From Lolium rigidum (Eukaryota > Streptophyta > Magnoliopsida > Poales > Poaceae): 64,000 bases of DNA. Location: NCBI RefSeq assembly GCF_022539505.1, contig NC_061514.1, positions 221,487,837 through 221,551,836 of the forward strand. The letters run 5' to 3'. Within the stretch, counting starts at the first letter, position 1; each line of letters opens with the position of its first letter. Below, piece by piece: positions 44,998 to 56,995 of the stretch. The position numbers were made by a program, and so were the translations under genes. A model generated the notes under the pieces. That model made no database searches and was not told the DNA's origin. It was given only the letters and a program-made list of their open reading frames with translations.

Positions 44998-47340
44998 GAA
45001 GTTGATAAACAAGGTCTAGACATATTCAAACCAGTCAAATCATGTATCTACACCTAACCCTAAACTTTATCTTATGAAGTCAAGCATGAAGAGAAATGGT
45101 TTTGGGTTTCAAACATGGAAATTTCAAAAACCACCCAAAAGCTTCATTTTAGAGTGACTAAGAAGGATACAGGCTTACCTTTTCATTTTCATGTTTTAAA
45201 CTTGTTTAAATCCTGGTCAAAACTAGGATTTGACCAAGATTCAAATGGGTATAAAAAATAAAAAATACGCACATAGCCTTTTTATGTCATATAATGAGCA
45301 TTCAAGTTGATAAACATGGTATAGACATATTCAAACTTGAAAAATCATGTATCTACCCTGACCCCTAACGTACCCTAAACTTTGTATTATGAAGTCAAGC
45401 ATGAAGAGAAGTGGTTTTGGGTTTCAAACATGGAAATTTCAAAAACCTCCCAAAAACTTCACCTTAGAGTGACTAAGAAGGATCCATGCTTACCTTTTCA
45501 TTTTCATGTTTTAAATTAACTTTTTTAAATCTTGGTCAAACCTAGCTAGTATTTGACCAAGATTCAAACGGGGATAAAATTCAAAAAAAACAGAAAATGA
45601 AAAACCAAAGCACATAGCCTTCTTATGTCATATATATAGTAAGCATTCAAGTTGATAAACAAGGTCTAGACATATTCAAAACAGAAAAAGCATGTATCTA
45701 CCCCTAACCCTTAACTATGTCTTATGAAGTCAAGCATGAAGAGGAAGTGGTTTTGGGTTTCAAACATGGAAATTTCAAAAACTTCCCAAAAGCTTAATTT
45801 TAGAGTGAATAAGAAGGATCCAAGCTTACCTTTTCATTTTCAGGATTTATGCTTGTTTAAATCTTGGTCAAACATAGGATTTGACCAACACACATATATA
45901 TAGTCTTCTTATGTCGACCATATAGTAAGCATTCAAGTTGATAAACAAGCATGTGATCTAGACATATTCAAACCTGATAAATCATGTATCTACCCCTAAT
46001 CCTAAACTCTGTCTTATGAAGTCAACCATGTAGAGAAGTGGTTTAATTTGGGTTTCAACCATTGAGATTTCAAGAACCCCCCAAAAGCTTCATTTTAGAA
46101 CGACTTAAGAAGGATCCAGGCTCACCTTTTCATTTTCATGTTTTAAACTTGTTTAAATCTTGGTCAAACCTAGGATTTGACTAAGATTCAAATGGACATA
46201 AAAAATTCAAAAACATTGCCTTCTTATGTCATAGGTAAACATTCAAGTTGAGAAGTGAGTAAGAAGGATCGAGGCTTACCTTTTCATTTTCATGTTTTAA
46301 ACTTGTTTTAAATCTTGGTCAAATTAACCTAGCTAGTATTTGACCAAGATTCTAATGGGCATAAAATTCAAAAAAAAATCAGAAAAATGAAAAACCAAAG
46401 CACATAGCCTTCTTATGTCATAAAGTAAGAATTCAAGTTGATAAACAAGGTCTAGACATATTCAAACTAGACAAATCATGTATCTACCCCTAACACTAAA
46501 CTCTGTCTGATGAAGTCAATCATGAAGATAAGTGGTTTTGGGTTTCAAACATGGAAATTTCAAGAACCTCCCAAAAGATTCATTTTAGAGTGACTAAGAA
46601 GGACCCATGGTTACCTTTTCATTTTCATATTTTAAACTTGTTTAAATCTTTGTCAAACCTAGGATTTGACCAACACACATATAGTCTTCTTATGTCATAT
46701 AGTAAGCATTCAAGTTGATAAACAAGCATGCATGTCTAGACATATTCAAACCCGACAAATCATGTATCTACCCCAAACCCTAAACTCTATCTTATGAAGT
46801 CAACCATGAAGAGAAGTGGTTTTGGGTTTCAAACATTGAGATTTCAAGAACCCCCCAAAAGCTTCATTTTAGAATGACTAAGAAGGATCCATGCTTACCT
46901 TTTCATTTTATGTTTTAAACTTGTTTAAATCTTGGTCAAACCTAGGATTTGACCAAGATTCAAATGGGCATAAACATTCAGAAAAATCAAAAAATGACAA
47001 ACCAACGCACATATAGTCTTCTTATGTCATATAGTAAGCATTCAAGTTGATGAACAAGGTCTAGACATATTCAAAACAGAAAAGGCATGTATCTACCCCC
47101 TAACCCTTAACTTTGTCTTATGAAGTCAGGCATGAAGATAAGTGGTTTTGGGTTTCAAACATGGAAATTTCAAAAACATCCCAAAAGCTTCATTTTAGAG
47201 TGACTAAGAAGGACCCAAGCTTACCTTTTCATTTTCATGTTTATACTTGTTTAAATCTTGGTCAAACATAGGATTTGACCAAGATTCAAATGGGCATAAA
47301 CATTCAGAAAAAATTAAAAAATAAAAAACCAACGCACATT
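44998..47340 (+). repeat. Tandem-repeat array IV
   Basis: About seven forward monomers. The first about 460 bp continue copy 2 of the 3.9-kb duplication. Some monomers carry an enlarged dyad loop (CCTAGCTAGTA instead of CCTAGGA). Confidence 0.9.
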
Positions 47341-48000
47341 AGTAGCCCAAAATCGAACCATTAGTTGGATATTTTTGAACTTGATCTGTAGTAGTGGGCA
47401 AAACCCTAGATTAACCTATTTAATCATAGATTCGTAGGTCGTTTTTTCTACTTTTTCATTATTACTATGCAGCACTTGTGTGTTTGCCCGTCGAGTGAAA
47501 CTCGGAGGAAGAGGGATCACTCGGAAGGAGAGAAGAAGGGAGTGCATTATGGTGTCTCCCCATTTTCGGATGATGATGTTGACTGTTGTGCAGGTTTTGT
47601 CAGTGAGCAGGAGGTGCGAGCGAGCGAGTCGAGCGAGGCCGAGAATGAGAGAGATTTCTATTTTTTGTGAGAGGGACAACCGAAGGATCCTGAAGGACCC
47701 AGAGACTTCCAATACGCATCCTGATGCGTCTTCTCTTGACAAAGAAGATGGCCGGGAGTTTGCGTACCTACTGCACGTGACTTGTGATCACTGAAGTGTG
47801 GGATCTCACGCATGGGCACCACACGTAAGTGACAGACCTGTTGGTGTAAAAACTCGGTTGATTATTATAGTGCATTAGAACAAAGTTTCCTATGGATTCA
47901 AGGGTAGGAAATCCAAGTTAACTCATTTACATGACATTAATTTTTCCATGAAGCAAAGTTAACACATCTATCAATTTGTACATTTTGGAGTGACTAAGAA
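47341..48000 (+). repeat. Array-associated leader sequence, forward copy
   Basis: 47465-47720 matches the spacer at 23630-23905. 47720-48000 is the leader proper, and it joins a monomer at GGAGTGACTAAGAAGGATC, exactly as in the reverse copy at 13020. It lacks the extra 280-bp block of the 24-kb and 28-kb copies. Short ORFs here are not supported as genes. Confidence 0.8.
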
Positions 48001-51000
48001 GGATCAAGGCTTACTTATTCGTTTTCACGTGTTAAACTTGTTTAAATCTTGCTCAAACCTAGGATTTGACCAAGAATCAAATGGGCATCAAAATAAAAAA
48101 AAATTAAATACCAATGCACATAGTCTTCTTATGTCATATAGTAAGCATTCAAGATGATAAACAAGGTCTAGACATATTCAAACCAGGCAAATCATGTATC
48201 TACGCCCTAATGACCCTAAACTCCGTCTTATGAAGTAAGGCATGAAGAGAAGTGGTTTTGGGTTTCAAACATGGAAATTTCCAAAACCTCCCAAAAGCTT
48301 CATTTTAGAGTGACTAAGAAGGATCGAGGCTTATCTTTTCATTTTCATGTTTTTATCTTGTTTAAATCTTGGTCAAACCTAGCTAGTATTTGACCAAGAT
48401 TCTAATGGGCATAAAATTCAAAAAAATCAGAAAAATGATAAACCAAAGCACATAGCCTTCTTATGTCATAAAGTAAGAATTCAAGTTGATAAACAAGGTC
48501 TAGACATATTCAAACTAGACAAATCATGTATCTAACCCTAACACTAAACTCTGTCTTATGAAGTCAATCATGAAGAGAGAAGTGGTTTTGGGTTTCAAAC
48601 ATGGAAATTTCAAGAACCTCCCAAAAGATTCATTTTAGAGTGACTAAGAAGGATCCATGGTTACCTTTTCATTTTCATATTTTTAACTTGTTTAAATCTT
48701 TGTCAAACCTAGGATTTGACCAAGACTCAAATGGGCATAAAAATTCAGGAAAAAACAAAAAGAATGATAAACCAAAGCACATAGCATTATTTATGTCGTA
48801 TAGTAACGTGATACGTCTCAAACGTATCTATAATTTCTTATGTTCCATGCTACTTTTATGATGATACTCACATGTTTTATACACATTATATGTCATATTT
48901 ATGCGTTTTCCGGAACTAACCTATTGATGAGATGCCGAAGTGCCAGTTCCTGTTTTCTGCTGTTTTTGGTTTCAGAAATCCTAGTAAGGAAATATTCTCG
49001 GAATTGGACGAAATCAACGCCCAGAGTCTTAGAATTGGACGAAGCTTCCAGAACACCCGACAGCCGCCAGAGGGGAGCCCCACACACCAGGCTGGCGCGG
49101 CCAGGGTGTGGGCCGCGCCCCCCTGTTGTGTCGTCGCCTCGTCAGCCCTCCGACTCCGCCTCTTCGCCTATTTAAAGGTCCCTGACCTAAAACCTCGAGA
49201 CGGAAAAGCCACGGTACGAGAAACCTTCCAGAGCCGCCGCCATCGCGAAGCCAAGATCTGGGGGACAGGAGTCTCTGTTCCGGCACGCTGCCGGGATGGG
49301 GAAGTGCCCCCGGAAGGCTCCTCCATCGACACCACCGCCATCTTCATCACCGCTGCTGTCTCCTATGAGGAGGGAGTAGTTCTCCATCGAGGCTCGGGGT
49401 TGTACCGGTAGCTATGTGGTTAATCTCTCTCCTATGTAGTTCAATACAATGATCTCATGAGCTGCCTTACATGATTGAGATTCATATGAGTTTTGTATCA
49501 CTATTCATATATGTGTTACTCTAGTGATGTTATTAAAGTACTCTATTCCTCCTCCACGGTGTAATGGTGACAGTGTGTGCATCGTGTAGTACTTGGCGTA
49601 GGTTATGATTGTGATCTCTTGTAGATTATGAAGTTAACTATTGCTATGATAGTATTGATGTGATCTATGCCTCCTTCATAGTGTGATGGTGACAGTGTGC
49701 ATGCTATGTTAGTACTTGGTGTAGTTGTGTTGATCTATCGTGCACTCTAAGGTTATTTGAACATGAACATCGAATATTGTGGAGCTTGTTAACTCCGGCA
49801 TTGAGGGTTCGTGTAATCCTACACAATTAGTGGTGTTCATCATCCAACAAGAGAGTGTACAGCATAGCATTTATCTATTTATTCTGTTATGTGATCAATG
49901 TTGAGAGTGTCCACTAGTGAAAGTATGATCCCTAGGCCTTGTTTCTAAGCATCGAAACTCCGTTTATTTACTGTTCTGTTGCATGTTTACTCGCTGCCAT
50001 ATTTTATTCAGATTGCTATTACCACTCATATACATCCATATTACTTGTATTTCACTATCTCTTCGCCGAACTAGTGCACCTATACATCGACGTGTATTAG
50101 GTGTGTTGGGCACAACTTCTTGCATTGTGATCGGGTTGCTTGAGAGGGATATCTTGACCTCTTCCTCCGAGTTCGATAAACCTTGGGTGATCCACAGGAA
50201 ACTCTGTTCTACAAACCTCGCCAGGCCCACGTCTACAAGAATAGAAGCACCCGTAGACATCATAACGCATTAAAGTTGATAAACAAGGTCTAGACATATT
50301 CAAACCAGAAAATCATGTATATATCTGCCCCTAACCTTAAACTCTGTCTTAATTATGAAGTCAATCATGAAGAGAAGTGGTTTTGGCTTTCAAACATGAA
50401 AATTTCAAGAACATCCCAAAAGCTGCTTCATTTTAGAGTGACTAAGGAGGATCCAGGCTTACCTTTTCGTTTTCATATTTTATACTTGTTTAAATCCTGG
50501 TCAAACCTAGGATTTGACCAAGATTCAAATGGGCATAAAATTCAAAAAATTAGAAGAATGAAAAACAAAAGCACATAGTCTTCTTATGTCATATAGTAAG
50601 CATTCAAGTTGATAAACAAGGTTTATACATGTGTTCAAACCAGACAAATCATGTATCTACCCCCTAACCATAAACTCGGTCGATCTTATGAAGTCTAGCA
50701 TGAAGAGAAGTCGTATGGGTTTCAAACATGGAAATTTCAAGAACCTCACAAAAGCTTCATTTTAGAGTGACTGGAAAAGATCCAGGCTTGCCTTTTCATT
50801 TTCATGTTTTAAAATTGTTTAAATCTTGGTCAAACCTAGCTAGTATTTGACCAAGATTGAAATGGGCATAAAATTCAAAAAAAAATGAAAAAACAAAAAA
50901 ACTAAAGCACATAGCCTTCTTATGTCATATATATATAGTAAGCCTTCAAGTTGATGAACAAGGTCTAGACATATTCAAAACAGAAAAAGCATGTATCTAC

Positions 51001-52763
51001 CCCTATAACCCTTAATTAACTATGTCTTATGAAGTCAAGCATGAAGAGAAGTGGTTTTGGTTTCAAACATGGAAATTTCAAAAACTTCCCAAAAGCTTAA
51101 TTTTAGAGTGACTAAGAAGGATCGAGGCTTACCTTTTCATTTTCATGTTTTAAACTTGTTTAAATCTTGGTCAAATTAACCTAGCTAGTATTTGACCACG
51201 ATTCTAATGCGCATAAAATTCAAAAAAAAAACAGAAAAATGAAAAACCAAAGCACATAGCCTTCTTATGTCATAAAGTAAGAATTCAAGTTGATAAACAA
51301 GGTCTAGACATATTCAAACTAGACAAATCATGTATCTACCCCTAACACTAAACTCTGTCTTATGAAGTCAATCATGAAGAGAAGCGGTTTTGGGTTTCAA
51401 ACATGGAAATTTCAAGAACCTCCCAAAAGTCTGCTTCATTTTAGAGTGACTAAGAAGGATCCATGCTTACCTTTTCATTTTCATATTTCATACTTGTTTA
51501 AATCCTGGTCAAACCTAGGATTTGACCAAGATTCAAATGGGCATAAAATTCAAAAAAAATAGAAGAATGAAAAACAAAAGCACATAGTCTTCTTATGTCA
51601 TACAGTAAGCATTCAAGTTGATAAACAAGGTCTAGACATATTCAAACCTGGCAAATCATGTATCTACCCCTAACCCTAATTAAACTATGTCTTATGAAGT
51701 CAACCATGCATGAAGAGAAGTGGTTTTGGATTTCAAACATTGAGATTTCAAGAACCCCCCAAAAGCTTCATTTTAGAATGACTAAGAAGGATCCATGCTT
51801 ACCTTTTCATTTTCATGTGTTTTAAACTTGCTTAAATCTTGGTAAAACCTAGGATTTGACCAAGATTCAAATGGGCATAAACATTCAAAAAAAATAAAAA
51901 AATGAAAACCAAAGCACATAGCCTAGCTTCTTATGTCATATATATATAAAGTAAGCATTCAAGTTGATGAACAAGGTCTAGACATATTCAAAACATAAAA
52001 GCATGTATCTACCCCTAACCCTTAACTATGTCTTATGAAGTCAAGCATGAAGAGAAATGGTTTTGGGTTTCAAACATGGAAATTTCAAAAACATCCCAAA
52101 AGCTTAATTTTAGAGTGACTAAGAAGGACCCAAGCTTAATTTCAAGAACACCCCTCGCAAATCTTCATTTTAGAGTGACTAAGAAGGATCGAGGCTTATC
52201 TTTTCATTTTCATGTTTTAAACTTGTTTAAATCTTGGTCAAACCTAGGATTTGACCAAGACTCAAATGGGCCTAAAAATTCAAAAAAATCAAAAAAAAAG
52301 AAAAACCAAAGCACATAGCCTTCTAATGTCATATATAGTAAGCAGCATTCAACTTGATGAACATGGGCGGTCTAGACATATTCATAACATAAAAAGCATG
52401 TATCTACCCCCTAACGCTTAACTCTGTCTTACTTATGAAGTCAAGCATGAAGAGAAGTGGTTTTGGGTTTCAGACATGGAAATTTCAAAAACTTCCCAAA
52501 AGCTTAATTTTAGAGGGACTAAGAAGGATCCAAGCTTACCTTTTCATTTTCATGTTTTAAGCTTGTTTAAATATTGGTCAAACATAGGATTCAAATGGGC
52601 ATAAACAATTAGAAATAAACAGAAAAAATGAAAAACCAAATAACATAGCCTTCTTATGTAATATAGTAAGCATTAGTTGATAAACAAGGTCTAGACATAT
52701 TCAAACCTGGCAAATCATGTATCTACCCCTAACCCTAATTAAACTATGTCTTATGAAGTCAAC
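48001..52763 (+). repeat. Tandem-repeat array V, containing a solo LTR
   Basis: About ten monomers, interrupted by the LTR at 48809-50262. The first carries the ACTTATTCGTTTTCACGTG variant that also marks the outer ends of array I. The array is cut off at 52763 by a GC-rich element. Confidence 0.9.
48809..50262 (+). mobile_element. Solo LTR
   Basis: 1454 bp, TGATACGTCTC...GTAGACATCA, flanked by TAACG (48804-48808 and 50263-50267), with no internal region. It shares the start and the segment AATATTCTCGGAATTGGACG with the nested element's LTR, so the families are related. Core promoter candidate CTATTTAAAGG at about 49168. It presumably arose by recombination between the two LTRs of a full element. 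Confidence 0.9.
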
Positions 52764-53023
52764 TGTCGGGGGGAAGACCCCGGGTAGGGCAATGGACGCG
52801 GAGCAGCCGGCTGGCCACTGGCCGGCTCGCGGCAAAGGCCGGCTGAGGAGCAGCCGGCTGGCGCCGTGGCCGGCTGGTCCGGAAGCCGGCTGGCTCTAGG
52901 TCCTAGTCGGCCCGGCTACGGCCGCCAATGCCGTAGCCGGGCCGGCTTCTACAAGCCATATCCGACCGGGGGTCTATACCTCGGACCGACTCGAGGCCGG
53001 CGAGTCTTGCACTAGAAGGAACC
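52764..53023. mobile_element. GC-rich transposon end, probably an LTR, cut by the gap
   Basis: TGTCGGGGGGAAGACCCCGG starts abruptly inside a repeat monomer and begins with the TG of LTRs. It has repeated GGCCGGCTG motifs and a perfect 15-bp hairpin (52908-52922 with 52930-52944). It need not belong to the element beyond the gap. Confidence 0.5.
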
Positions 53024-53123
53024 NNNNNNNNNNNNNNNNNNNNNNNNNNNNNNNNNNNNNNNNNNNNNNNNNNNNNNNNNNNNNNNNNNNNNNNNNNNNN
53101 NNNNNNNNNNNNNNNNNNNNNNN
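53024..53123. other. Assembly gap of 100 N
   Basis: Exactly 100 undetermined bases, the usual placeholder for a gap of unknown size. The integrase frame is cut at its right edge. Confidence 0.98.
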
Positions 53124-53709
53124 CACAATATGCCTTGAATTCCTTGGATGTGAAATTACTACCATTGTCCGTGACGATGCTATGAGGTACTCCAAACCGA
53201 AAGACTATACTTTTCACGAACTTGATTGCAGATGCTCCATCGGGTGAATTTATCGGCTTTGCTTCTATCCACTTTGTGAATTTGTCGACAGCAACGAGCA
53301 TGTACTCGTATCCTCCTGGCGAAGGTTTATGTAATTTTCCCACCATATCGAGACCCCACTGTGCAAAGGGCCAAGACAACGGTATTGGCATCAATTCTGC
53401 TACCGGAGAGTGAGGTTTTGCGGCAAATCTCTGGCACGCGTCGCAAGTACAAACTATTTCTTTCGCATCCTCGATTGCTGTCAACCAATAAAATCCTGCT
53501 CTGAAAACCTTGGCTGCTATAGCTCGGCTGCTTGCATGATGACCACATATTCCTTCGTGTACATCCTTCAGAATTAACCTTCCTTCTTCGGGTGTGACGC
53601 ACCTTTGTAACACTCCCGAAATACTTCGTTTGTACAACTCCCCTTTGACCACAGTAAAGGCTTTTGAACGTCTGATAACTCGCCTTGCTTCAACCGGATC
53701 GTCGGGTAT
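53124..53709 (-). pseudogene. Integrase, N-terminal part
   Basis: Shows the H-H-C-C zinc-binding domain (HEGICGHHASSRAI, CTCDACQRFA) and the catalytic core with the first two acidic residues (GLDMVGKL and VTDNGSNF). The third, a Glu, would lie in the gap. A TAA (53710-53712) separates it from RNase H in the same frame. It would insert the element DNA into the genome. Confidence 0.85.
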
Positions 53710-54339
53710 TTATTTTCTTAGGATGTATGATATGTATGCTTGCATCCATGGAATTTGTACCATCATTACTAGGTCCGGTTCCTCTTCTTCTTCCAGTGCT
53801 GCTTTTGTAGCCCCCGAGGGTTTCTCATCCTTCTCCTTCTTCTTTGGTTTCTTCGGCTTTGTAGATCTCTCGGCTATCTCCTCCCAGAACACGCCTGGTG
53901 GAATCGCGAGACACTGCGACCCAATGTTTGCCAGAACATCGGCTTCATCATTGCTCAGCCTACTGATGTGATTTACCTCGCATCCGTCAAACAGCTTCTC
54001 TAGCTCGTTATACACTTCCTTGTATGTTATCATACTATCATTGACTGCATCGCATTGATTCATGACCTGCTGAGCCACCAATTGCGAGTCACCGAAGATT
54101 TTTAATCGAGTTGCGCCACAAGCCTTCGCCATCTTCATCCTGTGTATGAGAGCTTCGTATTCTGCCTCATAGTTAGATGCGTTTGGAAACGTCATCCGTA
54201 AAACATACTTTAATTTGTCGCCTTCAGGTGATATTGTTATCACACCTGCTCCAGCTCCCTCTAATCTCTTGGACCCGTCGAAGTTCATAGTCCAGGTTCT
54301 CGATAAATCCGGGGTCCCGTATTTTGTAACTCCATCCAC
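53710..54339 (-). pseudogene. RNase H domain
   Basis: Carries the acidic active-site residues in NFDGSK, YEAEYEALI and GDSQLVAQQV, then SNDEADVLA. This is the plant-type RNase H that removes the RNA template. A Lys/Glu-rich linker (KPKKPKKKEKDEK) follows. A one-base frameshift near 54310 separates it from RT, and it ends at TAA 53710-53712. Confidence 0.8.
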
Positions 54340-55733
54340 TCTGCAATGAATTCTGGTAAAGTTTGCGACTTTATTGCTTTTCTATTTTCGTACGTGATGT
54401 CCCGAGGGGAAAGCTCTATTCCCCACAGGGAGACACGACCCGTAGCCTCTGGATTATTTAATATATTGGATAAAGGCGCCTCATTGACCACTATTATCGG
54501 ATGCGCCGAAAAATAGTGCTGCAATTTTCTTGCGGTTGTAAACACTCCATATGCTAGCTTTTGGTATTGCGGATACCGCTGTTTTGAGGGAGATAAAACT
54601 TTGCTGATGAAATATACTGGCCTCTGAACTCCATGGAGTTTTCCTTCTTCCTCTCTTTCGACTACGAGTGCTGTGCTGACCACCTGAGGCGTGGCTGCAA
54701 TGTATAGCAAGAGGGGTTCCTTCTCCTTAGGCACCACCAAGATTGGTAGTGTCGAAATTGTGCGTTTGAGATCTTCAAAAGCTCTATCTGCCTCTTCGTT
54801 CCATTGAAACTTCTCTCCCTGCTTGATCAGAGCGTAGAACGGCAACGCCTTTTGTCCTAGTCTGGCGACGAATCTGCTTAAAGCTGCGACTCGCCCAGTC
54901 AACTGTTGTATTTCTTTCAACTTTGTTGGATTTCTCATTGTTACGATAGCTTGTATTTTCTCTGGATTGGCTTCGATTCCTCTTGCTGAGACTAGGAACC
55001 CGAGAAGTTCTCCCGCAGGGACGCCGAAAGAGCACTTTGTCGGGTTCAGCTTGAGGCAGAACTTGTCAAGGTTGTCGAATGTTTCCTTTAAATCCTCGAT
55101 CAATGTTGACCCCTTCTTTGTTGTTATGACGACATCGTCAATGTACACTTGTACGTTTTTTCCAATCTGTGTTGCCAAACACTTCTGCATCATTCGCTGA
55201 TATGTTGCACCCGCATTTTTCAGACCAAAAGGCATTGTTTTGTAGCAAAACACGCCATAAGGTGTTATAAATGCTGTCTTGACCTCATCATCCTCTTTTA
55301 GTCTGATCTGGTTATAACCAGAATATGCATCCAGAAAGGAAAGACGTTCACATCCTGCCGTGGAGTCGATAATTTGATCGACACTTGGGAGGTGAAAGTG
55401 ATCCTTTGGATAGTGTTTATTAAGACACGTAAAGTCGACACACATGCGAAGGACTTTTGTGTTTTTCTTCGGGACCAAAACTGGGTTAGCTACCCATGTG
55501 GCATCTGTATGTAGTTCTTTGATAAAACCAGGCTCTCTAAGTCGATCAATCTCTGTTAGCATGGCTTTACGGTTTGGTTCCGAAAAACACCGCAAAGGTT
55601 GTTTAATTGGTCTCGCTATTGGATCCAAGTTTAGATGGTGCTCGGCAAGTTCCCTGGGTACTCCTGGCATGTCAGCTGGACACCATGCGAAGATTTTCCA
55701 GTGCTCACGGAGGAACTCGACGAGCGCGCTTTC
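54285..55733 (-). CDS. Reverse transcriptase region
   Basis: A long open frame from just after the TAG at 55734. It has RPIKQPLRCFSEPN, PVLVPKKNTKVLRMCVDFTC, DAYSGYNQI, MPFGLKNAGATYQR and the catalytic YIDDVVI, then the connection region (RFVARLGQKALPFYALIKQG, FISKVLSPSKQRYPQYQKLA). Fully typical gypsy RT without internal stops. It would be made as part of a polyprotein, so it has no start codon of its own. Confidence 0.88.
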   Translation of the reverse strand, partial: ESALVEFLREHWKIFAWCPADMPGVPRELAEHHLNLDPIARPIKQPLRCFSEPNRKAMLTEIDRLREPGFIKELHTDATWVANPVLVPKKNTKVLRMCVDFTCLNKHYPKDHFHLPSVDQIIDSTAGCERLSFLDAYSGYNQIRLKEDDEVKTAFITPYGVFCYKTMPFGLKNAGATYQRMMQKCLATQIGKNVQVYIDDVVITTKKGSTLIEDLKETFDNLDKFCLKLNPTKCSFGVPAGELLGFLVSARGIEANPEKIQAIVTMRNPTKLKEIQQLTGRVAALSRFVARLGQKALPFYALIKQGEKFQWNEEADRAFEDLKRTISTLPILVVPKEKEPLLLYIAATPQVVSTALVVEREEEGKLHGVQRPVYFISKVLSPSKQRYPQYQKLAYGVFTTARKLQHYFSAHPIIVVNEAPLSNILNNPEATGRVSLWGIELSPRDITYENRKAIKSQTLPEFIAEWMELQNTGPRIYREPGL

Positions 55734-56995
55734 CTATGCGAGGTCCATGTCCGTTGCAATGGACGTTGTTTTCTTTGGATCCGTCGGGTGAATCCGCACC
55801 TCCTTGGAATCCTTGGTAGTGTTGAAGGTTGGCTCCCCGAGTGGCCTTCCTACATCCGGCAACACATCATAATCGGTTGTTAGCCTTGACGCCATATATT
55901 CCGCTTGCATCCCGAAGGTTTCGACGATCGATGAAAATCCTTGTCGCATTTATCAGCTAATGCAAAACCGCCTTTGACTGTAATTGGTCCCTTAGGTCCT
56001 GGTAACCTCCACAACAGGTACGTGTAGTGTGGTACTGCCATAAACCTGGCATATTCTGGTCGTCCCAACAAAGCGTGATATTGCGACCGGAAATCCACAA
56101 CTTCGAACTCCAGCCTTTCTATCTTGTAATTTTCTCGGGTTCCAAACTGAACGTCGAGATTGATCTTCCCCAACGGATAACTTGGCTTTTCTGGCGTGAT
56201 ACCATGGAAACGTGTGTCAGTTGGTTTTAGGTTTGCTAGGGATATGTTCATCTTCTTTAATGTATCTGCATACATAAGGTTTAGACTGCTGCCTCCATCT
56301 ATGAATACTCGAGATACATCGAATCCTGCGATCACTGCTGGTAAAATAAGTGCTGACTGCCCTGGTCGAGGAACTTGCTGCGGGTGATCCGCTATTGTGA
56401 AGCCAATGTCCTGTCCCGACCAATTTAGGTACTCAATCGTTGGTGGAGGCATCTTCTCTGCCATGAACACTTGACGCGAAATTACTTTCTGAGCCCTGTT
56501 AGACGGCCTAGCTTTCTGAATCATCGAGACCGCGCCGTTGGAGTTAGGGTCGATATATGGAGGTGGGTGTGGTGCTGCCGCTATTCTGAGCTGGTGCCAA
56601 TTTTCGTCCGTAATTGCGGGAGGAGGTGGAAGGTGGATCTCACTCCTGGTCCCCTGGGGATTTCTATTTGGTTCTTGAGCATTGACTTGCCCTGCAAACC
56701 TCAACATTGCTTGAAAATTTCGACAATCCTTCTGCAAGTGACCTGACTGCCTTCTTCCATTATTGTCGAGATAAAACTGCATCTGACACGGCCCGTTCAT
56801 CATATCCTCGGGAGATACATATGGTCTCTGGAACCTTGGTCCACTATTTTGCCCGTTATTCCGGGAATCATCTCTATTGTCGCCTCACTGCTCACTACTC
56901 CTTTGATATTCATCTCTGTTGTTTCCTCCAGTATTTCCTCGAAAACCAGCCGATATTTGGCCAGGAGCATCATAACTTGAGAACTGTCGAGGAAA
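55734..56995 (-). pseudogene. Zinc knuckle and aspartic protease
   Basis: Minus-strand order: an RNA-binding C/H motif (CQMQFYLDNNG...SGHLQKDC), a proline-rich linker, then the retropepsin region with VFIDGGSSLNLMYADTL (DGGSS in place of DTG/DSG) and ALLGRPEYARFMAVPHYTYL. A TGA interrupts the linker (SEQ*GDN), a frameshift lies near 55935, and the segment ends at TAG 55734-55736. Confidence 0.8.

Noticed and set aside
9960..52320. Many similar ORFs of 60-120 codons with EVKHEEKWFWVSNMEISKTS and related text
   Set aside because: They are the repeat monomer read in one frame. Their similarity follows from monomer copying; there is no promoter, no conserved start or end, and indels break the frame at random.
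52717..52899. ORF across the junction of array and GC-rich element
   Set aside because: Chimera of a repeat monomer and a transposon end.
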